Below, one piece after another: positions 1 to 12,404 of a stretch of DNA of 64,000 nucleotides (within the stretch, counting starts at the first letter, position 1; every line of letters begins with the position of its first letter). Below the pieces are notes generated by a model. The model was not told where the DNA came from. It made no database searches and saw nothing but the letters and a program-made list of their open reading frames with translations. The DNA is from Musa acuminata AAA Group (Eukaryota > Streptophyta > Magnoliopsida > Zingiberales > Musaceae). Both the position numbers and the translations under genes were made by a program. The stretch is taken from positions 28,181,501-28,245,500 of the forward strand of contig NC_088340.1 in NCBI RefSeq assembly GCF_036884655.1, read 5' to 3'.

Positions 1-234
1 GATCCTTTGGTCCGATGCCCGAATTCATGGCACAAAGCCTTTTGCCGACACGTCGACCGATCCTCCAGCCCGACGTCCAATCTTCTGACATGTTCACTCC
101 AGCCCAATGTCTGATTCCTCTTGCTTTAATCAATTTGCCTCTCCTTGATTGAAGCTAGTCCTGCATCACTCAAAACATAAATTAGATCACAAACACTATC
201 AATTGGTTTCATCACCAAAATTTGAGATTCAACA
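1..234 (-). repeat. N1 3' LTR, distal part (start of LTR, minus strand)
   Basis: On the plus strand it ends GAGATTCAACA at 234, which is the reverse complement of the family LTR start TGTTGAATCT. The purine-tract complement ATCTCTCCCTTTTTT (polypurine tract of the minus strand) follows directly at 235. It matches 41000-41233 almost base for base. The rest of this LTR is cut by the window edge. Confidence 0.85.
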
Positions 235-1973
235 ATCTCTCCCTTTTTTATAATGACAACTAATTGATGATGGAGTTTAAACAAACTCTCGGAGTTTAAA
301 TAAACTCCCACTATCAATATGTCATATTGATAGAAACTTTGAAATCATATTATTTCAACATTGCATTAAACATGAGTATTGAAATAACCAATTTATCACA
401 TCATTGCATACATCATAAAATCATGCATAATCAAAATATCCAAGTATATCATTACATGCATGATCATCAACATAACTTCTCCCCCTTTTTCATCAACAAA
501 AAGGAGAAGTGCAACTAGCAAGTTTTAGAGAGATGCAAGTTTTGTAACTTACAAGCTAGCAATTTTTTATCACTTTACAACATCCCTAATCACCAAATCA
601 CTATTAATTTTAAAGATGTGTAAGATTGTAAAGTTTGCACTTTTTCTTCTTAAGATAGGCAAGCTAGCAATTTTTTGGATGTTCAAGAAAGTAACTTTTG
701 CTTCTTGAAATATGCAAGTTAGCAATATTTGCTTCTCTTTTGAGATGAGAAAGCTAGCATGTTTTTTCATCTTCTTGAATTGTGCAAGCTAGCAAATATT
801 TCTCTTTTGAGATGTACATACTACAAATTCTTTCTCCCCTTTTGTCATTGGCAAAAAGAGGGGAATAATAAAAATATGCAATTCATTTCCCTTTACATCA
901 ATTCTTTACGCATCTCATAAGGTATACAACCATAAATACAAAAGAAATATATATAATGAAAATCATGATATAAAAGATATCAATTTCAAAGATCATGAAG
1001 GATCAAGTCATAATTCATTTTAATAAGTCTTTTCTTTTGTAAATAGTAAAAATAAATCTTAAGATATCAATTACAAGGCATTCTTCAAAGGAATTCTTAA
1101 GTATCAAATTTCAAGAAATCAAGAATTTAACATGCCTATGTTTAACATTCAAGGCTAGCATTTTTTGCTTTCTTTTGCAAAAATATTCTAATCATAACAC
1201 AAATACAAAAGAGTCATATTAAAGATATGAAAGTTATTAATATGAAAGATCAAGAAAGATCAATTCGTGAATACCAAAAGATCTGATTATTTTAACAAAT
1301 CTCCTCTTGAGATGCTAGTTATATTCTTTCCCCCTTTTGTCATTATAAACAAGAAAAAAGAAGAGAAGAAATGCATAACAAAACTCAAGTCATAAATTCT
1401 CAAGATGTCAAGTAACATATCATGGTTTTTCTTTTGTTTTTGGATAAGTCTCCTTTTTAGTGAATCTAAAAAAGAATCGTAGGAGAACAAAAACAAGATC
1501 TTGATTCATAGAAAAATCTCATGTATCAAATATCGAGAAATCAAGATCATGATTTGGATAAATTTCATTCAAATTCAAATCATCAAATCATCAAAATTAC
1601 TTGCAAGAGATTCCTAATAGCATAAAAAACTTTATCAATCTCTTAGTGAAAAATAGATAAGATAGAGAAAAAGAAATTTTCAAGAAAAATGCTTTCCTTT
1701 TTTTAGTTGTTTCAATTTAAGTGATTTGATTTCATACAAGCATGCTTTTGTCTTTTATACATAACAAAAATATGCATCATCGTTTAAAAGCAAAAAAAAG
1801 CTTTCATTACATCAAAGATCGATAATCCATAAATCACAAAAATCATCAAGATCAAAAAGTGTAACACATAAATCCAAAACATATGATTTCAAATCATTAC
1901 TTCAAATCCTTATGCATAATATAAAATCATCAAGCATGATACAAAATATTTTAATATTTTTATTACGTCTTAC
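235..1973 (-). other. N1 internal non-coding spacer (3' half)
   Basis: AT-rich DNA with no credible reading frame. Just inside the LTR lies a stem-loop with arms ACTTCTCC (475-482) and GGAGAAGT (503-510). From 510 to about 800 there is a scattered array of GCTAGC-containing words such as CAAGCTAGCAA, spaced about 40-60 bp. Further purine/pyrimidine tracts (CTCCCCTTTTGTCATT type) occur near 830 and 1330. This is the position where pol would lie in an autonomous Copia element; no pol similarity is visible. Confidence 0.7.
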
Positions 1974-2296
1974 TGTTAGGAACGAGTCAGCACTAAAAGA
2001 GGGGGGGGGGGGATGAATTAGTGCATCGGTAAAATATATCGGTTCTGAAAAACTCTTCATACAATTAAAACTGATTCGTAAAGATGCTTAGATTGAAAGT
2101 GTGTTCGTAAACGTATTGAAGGCAGTTTGCAGTTAATGTAAATTGCAAGAAGTAAATACAAATAAGATTTTATAGTGGTTCAGTCATCGTGACCTACATC
2201 CACTCTACCGATTCCTCTTCCGTCGAGGCCACCGGCACCACTATCGATCTTCTTTCAATGGGCGAAGATCAACTACTATTTTACACCCCTCTTCTC

Positions 2297-2888
2297 TGTT
2301 GAATCTCATATTTTGATGATGAAGCCAATTGATAATTGTGTTTATGTTTTAATCTGTGTTTTGAGTGACATAGGATGCTTCGATCAGGATGAGACAATTA
2401 AAGCAGGAAAAATCATGTTGGGCCGATGGGCAACTCAAAAATCATGTTTTGAGTGACATTGGACGTCGGGCCGATGGATTGGTCAACGTATCGACAGAAG
2501 GCTTCGGGCCGTGGACTCGGGCATCGGGCCAAGAAGAGCGGGTATTGTGCCAAGGATATCAGAGTTGCGGAGTTAACTAGCCGATTGGCAATAGGCCATA
2601 GGAGAGGACGAAGCGCCAAAGAATCGGACGAAGCGACAAGGGACCAATGACATGCCGGACAACTTGGTTAATTGCTTAGGATTAATTATCTCAATCGAAG
2701 TTTTGTTTTACATGTGTAGGATTAACTACGATGGAAGTAAGATATGCAGTAGGAGTTGCTCCGGAGTTAAGACTATGATCACGTTGGGAGTTCAAGAGTT
2801 TGACGGAAATCCGAATGGTCGTCGAAGGTTCTGCGGGAACAAATCTGAGAAGTCTAGGAGCTTGCCAAAGAAGCTCATCGGAACTCGC
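2297..2888 (+). repeat. N3 5' LTR, first part
   Basis: Begins TGTTGAATCTCATATTTTGA, the family LTR start. It breaks off at GGAACTCGC (2888) and resumes with the duplicated CTCGC at 20084. The last 57 bp (2832-2888) recur in inverted orientation at 17393-17449. Short open frames seen here are frame shadows that differ between copies. Confidence 0.85.
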
Positions 2889-4921
2889 TGTTAGGATCAA
2901 GAGCACTAAGAGGGGGGGGGGGGGGGGTGAATTAGTGCAGCGGAAAACTTTCAATGATTAAAACTGCATTCGTACGTTGAAATCTGATTTCGACGTAAAA
3001 GTCATTTCGTGCAGATAATAACTTTAAAAGTTTATGGAAACATATTTGAAGTAAATTAAGGAAGGTAGTTTGCAGTTAAGATAGAAATCATAATGTAAGA
3101 CCAAACTGAAATATGATGTTCGTACGATAAAATCGATTTCCGTCTTAATGCTAATTCGAAAAATACTTAACTAAGAAACACATTTGTAAATGAGCAGAAG
3201 GCAGTAAGCTACTAAGAAGATTTGCAATAAAGATAAGATGCTCAAAGTAAATGCAAACTAGAGAAGACGAGAGTTTATAGTGGTTCGGTCAATTGTGACC
3301 TACATCCACTCCTCTGATTCCTCTTACGTCGAGGCCACCGGCATCCACTAACGACCTTCCTTTACTAGGCGAAGATCAATCGCCTTCTTACACACCTCTT
3401 TTCCTTTTACTGGGTTTAGGAGACAACCCTTACAAGCACTCACTCTCCTCTATTAAACAGAATTCTAACACTTAAGCTAGAGGAGAGAAATTCTAGAGAT
3501 TGCAGCAGCATTTTCTCTCTTTTAATCTCTCTGTGCTTGTCTATTTTACCTAGGGATGGGAGGGGTATTTATAGGCTCCAAACTAGTTTGAATTCTGAGC
3601 TTAAAACTATCATCTCCCGGAATTCTGGGGTCTAGCGGTTGCACTACCTGACTAGGGCGGTTGCACCGCCTAGAAGAGGTCGGAGACTGAGCCTCTGGGC
3701 AATGCCACCACTTGTTAGGGGCGGTTGCACCGCCCAATCTCGCTGGAAGACTGAGCCCTGGTGGTGCCACCGCCTGTCAGGGGCGGTTGCACCACCCAAT
3801 CTCGCTCGGAGACTGACCCCAGGCGGTGCCACCGCCTGCCTAGGGCGGTTGCACCGCCCAGTCTCGCTCGGAGACTGAGCCTAGGCGGTGCCACCGCCTG
3901 CCTGGGGTGGTTGCACCACCCAGTCTCGCTCGGAGACTGAGCCTAGGCGGTGCCACCGCCTGCTTGGGGCGGTTGCACCACCCATTCTCGCTCAAAGACT
4001 GAGCCTAGGCAGTGCCACCGCCTGCCTGGGGCGATTGCACCGCCCAGCTTTCCTGGGAGACCCTTTCCTGGGCGGTGCCACTGCCTAGTAGGAATTATGG
4101 TCCGAATGGGTTGATCCATTCGGCCCAATTTGGGTCTATCAAGGGCCCAATTGCCCCTAGATTAAGTTAATGGGATCACCTCCTATTCCTAAGTTAATCT
4201 ACATGCTAACTACGATAATTCTTAAGACATTTACTACAGCTTGCTCCGATGCGTCAATCATTTCTTCCGGCGAATATTCGATGAACCTCCGGCGATGTTC
4301 CGACGGAATTCCAGCAAACTCTTGGACTTGCGACGATCCACTTGGCGAGTTCCGACGAGCTTCGTTTGGCAAGCTCCTGGACTTCTCGGATTTGTTCCCG
4401 CAGAACCTCTGACGACCGTCCGGACTTCCGTCGAGCTCTCGAACTCCCAACGTGATCATAGTCTTTGACTCCGGCTCAACTCCTGCTGCATGTCTTACTT
4501 TCATCGTAGTTAATCCTGCACACTTAAAATAAAACTTTGATCAAGGCAATTAATCCTAAGTAATTAACTAAGTTGTCCGGCATGTCATTGGTCCCTCGAC
4601 GCTTCATCCGATTCTTCGGCGCATCGTCCTCTCCTGTAGCCTATTACAAAACCGGCTAGTTGACTCCGCAACTCCGATATCCTTGGTGCAATACCGCTCT
4701 TCTTGGCCCGATGCCCAAGTCCACGGCCCGAAGCCTTCTGTCAATACGTCGACCGATCCATCGGCCCGACGTCCAATCTTCTGACATTTTCCTTTGGCAC
4801 AACATGATTTTTCTTGCTTTAATTGTCTCATCCTGATCGAAGCATCCTACGTCACTCAAAACGTAGATTAAAATATAAACACATATCAAGTGGTTTCATC
4901 ATCAAAATACGAGATTCAACA
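2889..4921 (-). repeat. N4 3' LTR (minus copy)
   Basis: A 2,033-bp LTR. On the plus strand it starts TGTTAGGATC and ends GATTCAACA. It includes a G-run near 2912-2930, a TATA-box complement TATTTATA at 3566-3573, and a GC-rich hairpin array at 3629-4085. It is about 97-98% identical by eye, over the first 330 bp of the LTR, to the inverted copy 15359-17392. Confidence 0.88.
3629..4085 (-). repeat. GC-rich tandem hairpin array in LTR U3 (period about 62 bp)
   Basis: About seven imperfect units of about 62 bp. Each contains two short inverted repeats, GGCGGT..ACCGCC, with 3-nt loops (GGCGGTTGCACCGCC and GGCGGTGCCACCGCC), separated by a CTCGCTCGGAGACTGAGC-like linker. In the sense direction the array ends about 60-70 bp upstream of the TATA box. 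Unit number differs among LTRs of the family. Confidence 0.85.
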
Positions 4922-7278
4922 ATCTCCTCCTTTTTGATGATGACAACCACTTGATGACGGAGTTAACCTTAACTCCCGGAGTTTAAAAAACTCCCCCTAT
5001 CAATATGCCATATTGATAGAACTTTGAATTCAAATTGAATTCAAGTCATTGCAATGTTCATCATGAATACTTGCAACACGTTATCATGAACTTATGCATA
5101 GACTTATGCATTAACATGTCATGTCATCAACATACTTCTCCCCCTTTGTCATCAACAAAAAGGAGAAGTACAACTATTCTTTGTGTTTGTAATATAAGTT
5201 TAACTCATTACATGAAAAACAGAATATCAAGTTTTATCATCATGCAAGCTAGAAACTTTTGCAAGTGTTACATCATGCTTAGAACATTCAATCTATCAAG
5301 TTTTAGATATGCAAGTTGTATAACATACAAGATAGCAAATTCAAAGATATGCAAGTTGGCATATTTACTTTTCTTTGCGATAGGTAAGATAGCACTTTTG
5401 CTTCTAGAAATATGCAAGTTAGCAATCTTTGCTTCTCTTTTGAGATGAGCAATTTATTGCTTCCTTTGCAAAGTTTGAGCTAGCAATTTTGCTTCCGTTG
5501 CAAAGTGCAAGTTAGCATATTTTGCATCTTGAGATAGGCAAGATAGCATATTTTTGTATTTTCTTGAGATTTCAAGCTAGCAATTATCGGTGATGTTTTC
5601 AAGATAGCAATTTCTTCTCTTTTGAGAAGTGCAATTTTTGCTTTCTTCTTGAATTGTGCAAGCTAGCTATCTCCCCCTTTGTCATTGTCAAAAAGAAGGG
5701 AAGACCCTTTATGTCAATTTCTAAATCATGACAAAGGTGAGTAATCATTCTTATTTCAAAATTCCATAATTGAGATAAACCTTGAATTCAAATTAAGGTA
5801 ATTTTAATCATCATTTACATCATATGCAGTACATCACATACATCATAATAAAAAGCATAAGTATTGCATGCATCATTTTAGCAACAAATCATAGCATTTC
5901 ATCACATGACAAGATATCAGCAAATAAAATTACGATACAAGTTATTGATATCTTAACATGATTCAAACATTTCAAGTATTTAGCAATCATAGCATTTCAT
6001 CTATTTATCATTCAAATATAGCACTCATAGTATCAATTCATATTTTTCTCCCCCTTTGTCATCAACAAAAAGGAGAACGATATAAACAACTTTTAAATAT
6101 ACGTGCGATGTCATAACTAGGTTCATGTCATTTATCTATATAGAGTGATAGGATATTATGACATGAAGATAGCTTTCATTACTTCTTCCTCTTTATTTGT
6201 TATTATCTTTTTTGCATGAAGGAGGAAAGTCACTAGTGAGCTTACTTGAATAAGTTAAAATTGATAGGATATTAAAGCACATTTCATTTTTACAAGGATC
6301 AAGATATGTGTGTGAATCAAATCCTTACATGTAGAACTATTTCTTTAAAGATATAAGAAGGAATCATCAAATCCATTTCTTGAAAGATATTTTTCACAAG
6401 ATAAGTCTATGAGAGATGCATTTGCTAGTTGATTCCATATGTCAAAAATCAATGATTTGAATCAAACTCGATATGACATATGTTTATTAAGTCCGAAAGA
6501 GAATAATATATCGAGAAAATCCAAAAATATCAATTGTTAAGATCAAGAAAAATGAAATTTAACACTTTCATGCATTCAGACATAGTTTTACTATAGATTT
6601 TCAAACACAATCATGAAGATAAAACATACTCATGATCATGAAAAATTTTGTATCCAAAACACATAATTTTCAACATATTATTAAGGCATGTAATAGTATA
6701 AAGTTCTCATTATAGCAATTTAGTGAGTGAATTAAGGATGTCCAAAAAATGATTTTAATAAGTTCATGCATTCGGACACAGTTTTGCCATATGTTTTTCA
6801 AATACACTCATGAAAATAACACATGCTTATCATCATGTATAACTTAAAATTTCATGCATAGAATTATCAATCATAGTATCAAAATATTTAATATTACATC
6901 ATTATGCATTTCTTCAAGCATGATTTTATTTAATCAAAATCGAGAAATAACAATGGAAATCAACATGATACACATTATTACTTCTTAACTACATATAGTA
7001 TGATATTAAACTTTTTAATATTTTCATTAAGACATTAAGCATAGTTTTAATCAAAATCAGAAGTAATCAAAATACACATTTTTTCTTCTTAAGAAAAACA
7101 TACATATGATCATTAGATTTATATCTAACATTTTATTTCATTAACATGAAACATGTAATTTTCATTATTATTTTCAAATTACGAGCATGATCATATTCTT
7201 GTATTTTCAAATATTTTTTTAATATGTAATTTTCAAGAAAAATAATTATTAAAAAAAGAAAATACATCATGAAAAATA
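4922..7278 (-). other. Internal spacer: N4 3' end (4922 to about 5215) joined to N5 spacer
   Basis: Non-coding and AT-rich. The first ~295 bp match the inverted stretch about 15065-15358 closely; beyond about 5215 the match drops to family level with many indels, so I place the N4/N5 switch near there. A stem-loop (arms 5134-5141 and 5162-5169), the GCTAGC word array (about 5240-5670) and a further CTCCCCCTTTGTCATC tract (about 6050) are present. No pol trace. Confidence 0.65.
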
Positions 7279-8208
7279 TCAAGTAATTTTAAAATAAATT
7301 AAGGGGGTTTTGATTACCTCATCGTTGAATGACATTAAGGCGTAGTTTGCCACCTCGCCTTTCTTGATTTTCTCCTCGTCTTCGGAGGAGCTCGATTCAT
7401 CCCACTTTGTGTTCTTCTTCTTACGTTCAAAGCAAGTAGTTCCGTTCTTTTTGCTTTTTAATTTTTGTTTCATTTGTAGTTTAAGTTCACCATCACTTGA
7501 GCTTATGCTCGAGTGGTCTTCAAATGTTCTATGTCCAAAATCCTTCCTGTTCTTTGAAAGGTTGTTTTGTTCATCATGTTCATCATGTGCATTGTGTACC
7601 ATTTCATATGTCATCAATGAACTAATAAGTTCTTCAAGTGAAAAAATATTTATATCTTTTGTTTCTTGTATTGCCATTATTTTAGGATCACACCTTTTTG
7701 AAAGGGATCTTAAGATCTTGCTTACGAGATCAAAATTTGAAAAAGATTTACCAAGAACTCTTAGATTATTGACGACATCTGTGAAACGGGTGTACATGTC
7801 GCCTATAATCTCGCTTGGTTACATTCGAAAAAGCTCAAAATCATGCAATAAATTGTTAACTTTCGAGTCTTTGACTCTACTAGTTCCCTCGTGCGTGATT
7901 TCAAGTGTTCGCCAAATATCAAAAGTTGTTTCGCACATAGAAATCCAATTGAACTCATTTTTGTCCAAAGCACAAAATAAGGCATTCATAGCCTTTGCGT
8001 TTAAAGAAAAATACTTCTTCTCCAAATCCGACCATTCGTTCATCGGTTTAGAGGGAAGTTGAAAACCGTTTTCAACAATATTCCATAAATCTAAATTCAT
8101 AGAAATCATGAAAACTCTCATTCGAGTTTTCCAATAAGTGTAGTCCAATCCGTTAAACAACGGTGGACGAACAACCGAAAAGCCCTCTTAAAAGCCATGA
8201 AGAGCCAT
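7279..8208 (-). pseudogene. gag: N5 gag pseudogene (Copia gag polyprotein, UBN2 type)
   Basis: Gag would form the capsid-like particle of the element in the cytoplasm. The start codon is at 8208 (MALHGF), 36 bp inside the PBS, as in the sister copies. The frame carries two stops that replace Gln codons (CAA to TAA): one six codons in, and one before PSEIIGDMYTRF. Recognisable parts in order: the N-terminal LFNGLDYTYWKTRMRVF block, the middle FDIWRTLEITHEG and DFELFRM blocks, and an acidic, Ser-rich C-terminal tail (SSSSEDEEK). No CCHC zinc knuckle follows. The reading frame runs past a splice-donor-like GAG|GTAATC at 7318/7317. The UBN2 family call is from motif memory; no search was possible. 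Confidence 0.8.
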
Positions 8209-8243
8209 TTCTCTTGGGTGTAAATTTGAAATAAGAAATACCG

Positions 8244-8256
8244 GGCTCTGATATCA
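8244..8256 (-). promoter_or_regulatory. N5 primer-binding site, tRNA-iMet type
   Basis: GGCTCTGATATCA on the plus strand is the complement of TGATATCAGAGCC: one mismatch from the perfect plant initiator Met-tRNA complement. It lies 2 bp from the LTR end at 8259. Confidence 0.8.
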
Positions 8257-8258
8257 AT

Positions 8259-10087
8259 TGTTAGGATCAGGAGCACTAAGAGGGGGGGGGGGGGGGGGGG
8301 GGTGAATTAGTGCAGCGGAAAACTTTCGACGATTAAAACTGTGTTTGTACGATAAAAGCGATTTCGATAGAAAACCTGATTCATAAATCACTTTAACTTG
8401 TGATCAAGCGAGATGCAATTAAAGCGAATCTATAAAGGCAGTTTGCAGTTATGATGGAAATCAGAATGTAAGCACAAACTGTAATATGATGTTCGTACAA
8501 TAAAAATGATTTACGTCTAAACATCGATTCAGAAAATACTGAACTTTGAAACATGATCGTAAATACGCAAAAGGCAGTAAGCTATTGAGGAGGTTTGCAG
8601 TAAAGATAATATGATCAAAGTAAATGCAAACTAGAGAGCACTGCAATTTTAGAGTGATTCGGTCAATCTTTACCTACATCCACTTTTGGCTTCCTCCACC
8701 GACGTCCACTAGAGGCCTTCCTTCAATAGGCGAAGGCCAACCACCCTTTTACAGTTTTACTCCTTTTGACGGGCTTAGGAGACAACCCTTATAGAATTTC
8801 TCTCCTCTCTTGACAGATCGAAACTTGGAAGAAAAGATGGAGGAGAACTTCTAGACTTTACAACACTTTCTGAGCTCTAAAATCACATAGTAAGATCAAG
8901 ATTTCGGTGCCTTTGGGTTACCCTTTCATTGCTGAAAGGGTGGAGTATTTATAGGCCCCAACCCAATTTGAATTTCGAGCTCAAAACTATCATCTCCCGG
9001 AATTCCAAGGTCTGGCGGTTGCACCGCCTGACTGGGGCGGTTGCACCACCTAGCAAAGCTCGAAGACTGAGCCTCTGGGCGGTGCCACCTCCTGTCAGGG
9101 GCAGTTGCACCTCCTGCCAAAACTCGGAGACCGAGCTCAGGCGGTTGCACCTCTGTTAGAGGCGGTTGCACCACCCAGCCAGAGCTCGGAGATTGAGCCC
9201 TGGGCGGTGCCACCGCCGACCCAAGCGATGCCACCTCTGGCCAAAAAATCAGGGTCCGAATGGGTTGATCCATTCGGCCCAATTTGGGTTTGTCAAGGGC
9301 CCAATTGCCCCAAGATTAAGTTAATAGGATCACCTCTCATTTCTAACTTAATCATCGTGCTAACTACAATTTTTCTTAAGACATTTACTACAACTTGCTC
9401 CGGTGCGTCAATCGCTTCTTCCAGCGAGCTTCCGGCGAACTTCCATCGATCATTCGATGAACCCTCGATGATGCTCCTGCGGACTTCCAGCAAACTCCTG
9501 GACTTGCGATGATCCACTTGGCGAGTTCCGACGAGCTTCTTTTGGCAAGCTTATGGACTTCTCGGATTTGTTCCCGCAGAACCTCTGATGACCGTCCAGA
9601 CTTCCGTCGAACTCTCAAACTCCCAACATGATCATAGTCTTAACTCCAGCGTAATTCCTATTGCATGTCTTACTTCCATCGTAGTTAATCCTGCATATGT
9701 AAAACAAAACTTCGATCGAGACAATTAATCCTAAGCAATTAACCAAATTGTCCGGCATGTCATTGGTCCCTTGACGCTTTGTCCGATTCTTCGGTGCTTC
9801 GTCCTCTCCTGCAGCCTATTGCCCAATCGGCCAGTTGACTCCGCAACTCTGATATCCTTGGCACAATACCCGCTCTTCTTGGCCCGATGCCCGAGTCCAC
9901 GACCCGAAGCCTTCTATCGATACGTCGACCGATCTACCGGTCCGACGTCCAATCTTCTGACATGTTCCTCCGGCACAACATGATTTTTCATGCTTTAATT
10001 GTCTCATCCTGATCGGAGCATCCTGTGTTACTCAAAACGCAGATTAAATCATCAAGTGGTTTCATCATCAAAATACGAGATTCAACA
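8259..10087 (-). repeat. N5 5' LTR (now in minus orientation)
   Basis: A 1,829-bp LTR, TGTTAGGATC to GATTCAACA on the plus strand. A G-run of more than 20 lies at about 8281-8302, the TATA complement at 8946-8953 and a short hairpin array at about 9010-9240. It pairs by sequence with 17480-19347 (shared GGGTTGGGGCC / TATAAATA promoter type), not with its neighbours. The GTAGT that follows at 10088 is the N5 target duplication. Confidence 0.85.
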
Positions 10088-11325
10088 GTAGTTAGCATGT
10101 AGATTAAGTTAGGAATGGGCGGTGATCCCATTAACTTAATCTAGGGGCAATTGGGCTTTTGACAGACCCAAATTTGGCTGAATGGATCAACCCATTTGAC
10201 CAGAATTCCTACTAGGCGGTGGCACCGCCCAAGAAAGGTTCTCCCAGGAAAGCTGAGTGGTGCAACCGCCCTAGGCAAGCGGTGGCACCGCCTGGGCTCA
10301 GTCTCTGAGCGAGACCGGGCGGTGCAACCGCCCCAAGCAGGCGGTAGCACCGCCTGGGCTCAATCTCCAAGCGAGACTAGGCAGTGCAACCGCCCCTGAC
10401 AAGCGGTGGCACCACTAGGGCTCAGTCTCCGTGCGAGACTGGGCGGTGCAACCACCCCTGTCAAGCGGTGGCACCGCCCAGAGGCTCAAGCTCCGAGCTC
10501 TGCCAAGCAGTGCAACTGCCCCTGACAAGCGGTGGCACCGCCCAGAGGCTCAGTCTCCGAGCTCTGCCAGGCGGTGCAACCGCCAAACCCCGGAATTCCG
10601 GGAGATGACAGTTTTGAGCTCGGAATTCAAACTGGTTTGGTGCCTATAAATACCCCTCCCATCCCTAAGTAAAATAGACAAGCACAGAGAGATTAAAAGA
10701 GAGAAAACGCTGTTGCAATCTCTAGAATTTCCCTTCTCTAACTTAAGTGTTAGAATTCTATTTAAGAGAGGAGAGTGAGTGCTTGTAAGGGTTGTCTCCT
10801 AAACCCAGTAAAAGGAAAAGAGGGGTGTAAGAAGGAGATTGATCTTCGCCTAGTAAAGGAAGATCGTTAGTGGATGCCGGTGGCCTCGACGGAAGAGGAA
10901 TCGGAGGAGTGGATGTAGGTCACGATTGACCGAACCACTATAAACTCTCATCTTCTTTGGTTTGCATTTACTTTGAGCATCTTATCTTTACTGCAAACCT
11001 CCTCAGTAGTTTACTGCCTTCTGCTCATTTACAAATGTGTTTCTCAGTTAAGTATTTTTCGAATCGGCGTTAAGACGGAAATCAGTTTTATCGTACGAAC
11101 ATTATATTTTAGTTTGTGCTTACATTCTGATTTCTATCTTATGTGCAAACTGCCTTCCTTACTGTACTTCAAATATGTTTCCGTAAGCTTTCAAAGTTAT
11201 TATCTGCACGAAATGACTTTTACGTCTGAATCGGATTTCAACGTACGAACGCAGTTTTAATCGTCGAAAGTTTTCCGCTGCACTAATTCACCCCCCCCCG
11301 CCCCTTAGTGCTCTTGATCCTAACA
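10088..11325 (+). repeat. N4 5' LTR, 3' portion (inverted relative to its other part)
   Basis: Starts abruptly at GTAGTTAGCATG, which corresponds to the middle of a complete LTR (about 16067 in the copy 15359-17392), and ends ATCCTAACA directly before a PBS. The missing first ~740 bp are found at 19348-20083 on the opposite strand. TATAAATA is at 10645-10652, the hairpin array at about 10210-10600 and the C-run at 11291-11304. Confidence 0.85.
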
Positions 11326-11327
11326 AT

Positions 11328-11340
11328 TGGTATTAGAGCC
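11328..11340 (+). promoter_or_regulatory. N4 primer-binding site
   Basis: TGGTATTAGAGCC, one C-to-T change from the initiator Met-tRNA complement, 2 bp after the LTR end. Confidence 0.82.
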
Positions 11341-11375
11341 CGATATTTCTCATTTCAGATTTACACCCGAGAGAA

Positions 11376-12317
11376 ATGGCTCTTCATGGCTTTAAAGAGG
11401 GTTTTTCGGTTGTTCGTCCACCGTTGTTTAACGGATTGGACTACACTTATTGGAAAACTCGAATGAGAGTTTTCTTGATTTCTATGAATTTGGATTTATG
11501 AAATATTATTGAAAACGGTTTTCAACTTCCCTCTAAACCGATGAACAAATGGTCGGATTTGGAGAAGAAATATTTTTCTTTAAACGCAAAGGCTATGAAT
11601 GCCTTATTTTATGCTTTGGAAAAAAATGAGTTCAATCGGGTTTCTTTGTGCAAAACAGCTTTTGACATATGGCACACTCTTGAAATCACACATGAAGGCA
11701 CTTCTAAAGTTAAAAATTCGAAAATCAACTTTTTGATGCATGATTTTGAGTTTTTTCAAATGAAGCCAAGCGAAACCATTGGTGACATGTACACCTATTT
11801 TACGGATGTCATCAATGGTTTAAGAGCTCTTAGCAAATGTTTTTCGGATTTTGAACTCGTAAACAAGATTTTGTAGTCTCTTTCTAAGAAGTGGGATTCA
11901 AAACTAACTGTAATACAAGAAGCTAAAAACCTAAACAACTTACCACTTGAAGAACTAATTGATTCGTTGATGACATATGAAATGGTGCACAATGCACATG
12001 ATGAATATGATGAACAAAACAACATTCCAAAGAACAGGAAGGATTTGGAACCCCGGACAAATGAATACCACTTAAGCGATGACTCAAGTGATGAGGACAA
12101 TGATGAACTTGAACTTCGAATGCTAAATCTTAATAAGTTTATTAAACAAAAATCTAAAATAAACAATGAACTTGAATGGAGGAAGAGGCCAAAGAAGAGG
12201 AAGGCAACCAATGATGAATCAAGAACTTCCAAAGGTGAAATGGCGAATTGGGTTTTGACGGGTTTCGACTACAAGGTAAGTAACTCAACTCTCTTGAATT
12301 ATTTTAAAATTACTTGA
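11376..12317 (+). pseudogene. gag: N4 gag pseudogene
   Basis: Same gag as in N5, N6 and N11. It starts with ATG at 11376 (MALHGFKEGF). Stops break it: a Trp codon changed to TGA near 11499 and a TAG near 11874. The open part 11541-11876 carries NAKAMNALF, FDIWHTLEITHEG and DMYTYFTDV; 11967-12317 carries the acidic tail, a Lys-rich stretch (KKRKATNDESRTSKGE) and the end block ANWVLTGFDYK. That block is followed at 12275/12276 by a perfect splice donor AAG|GTAAGT. No zinc knuckle, protease or pol follows. The gene order LTR-PBS-gag is intact, so only point changes disable it. Confidence 0.85.
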
Positions 12318-12404
12318 AGTCCTTCATGAGTGCTTAATTTAGATAGTAGAAATAGGAAATAAATAAATTATTTTTTAAAAATTATATCATGTTTTTCTTT
12401 TTAG
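12276..12404 (+). other. Candidate intron after gag in N4
   Basis: Donor AAG|GTAAGT at 12275/12276 and acceptor TTTTTCTTTTTAG ending at 12404 would remove 129 nt. After splicing the frame would stop within three codons. The same donor and acceptor are found in N6 (35136-35263) and on the minus strand in N11. Plant Copia elements are known to splice out pol to make a gag-only RNA; that this site does so is inference. Confidence 0.45.

Noticed and set aside
2389..2650. Overlapping open frames in LTR 5' parts (repeated in most family LTRs)
   Set aside because: They lie in the U3 part of LTRs, upstream of the TATA box, on both strands, and change length from copy to copy. They are frame shadows of repeated DNA.
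3629..4085. CRISPR-like array
   Set aside because: Regular repeats with short palindromes, but the spacers are also repeated, the period is about 62 bp, the DNA is within an LTR, and the setting is a plant genome.
3639..4128. Long open frames across GC-rich hairpin arrays on both strands
   Set aside because: A ~62-bp repeat without stops keeps frames open by composition. The peptides are low-complexity and unlike any family.
7364..8062. 232-codon open frame on the plus strand over N5 gag, and similar frames at 21372-22145 and 50486-51226
   Set aside because: They are antisense to gag; the sense strand has PBS, ATG position and conserved gag blocks.
8244..8256. tRNA gene fragments near the GGCTCTGATACCA words
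   Set aside because: Only the 13-bp primer-binding complement is present; no cloverleaf around it.
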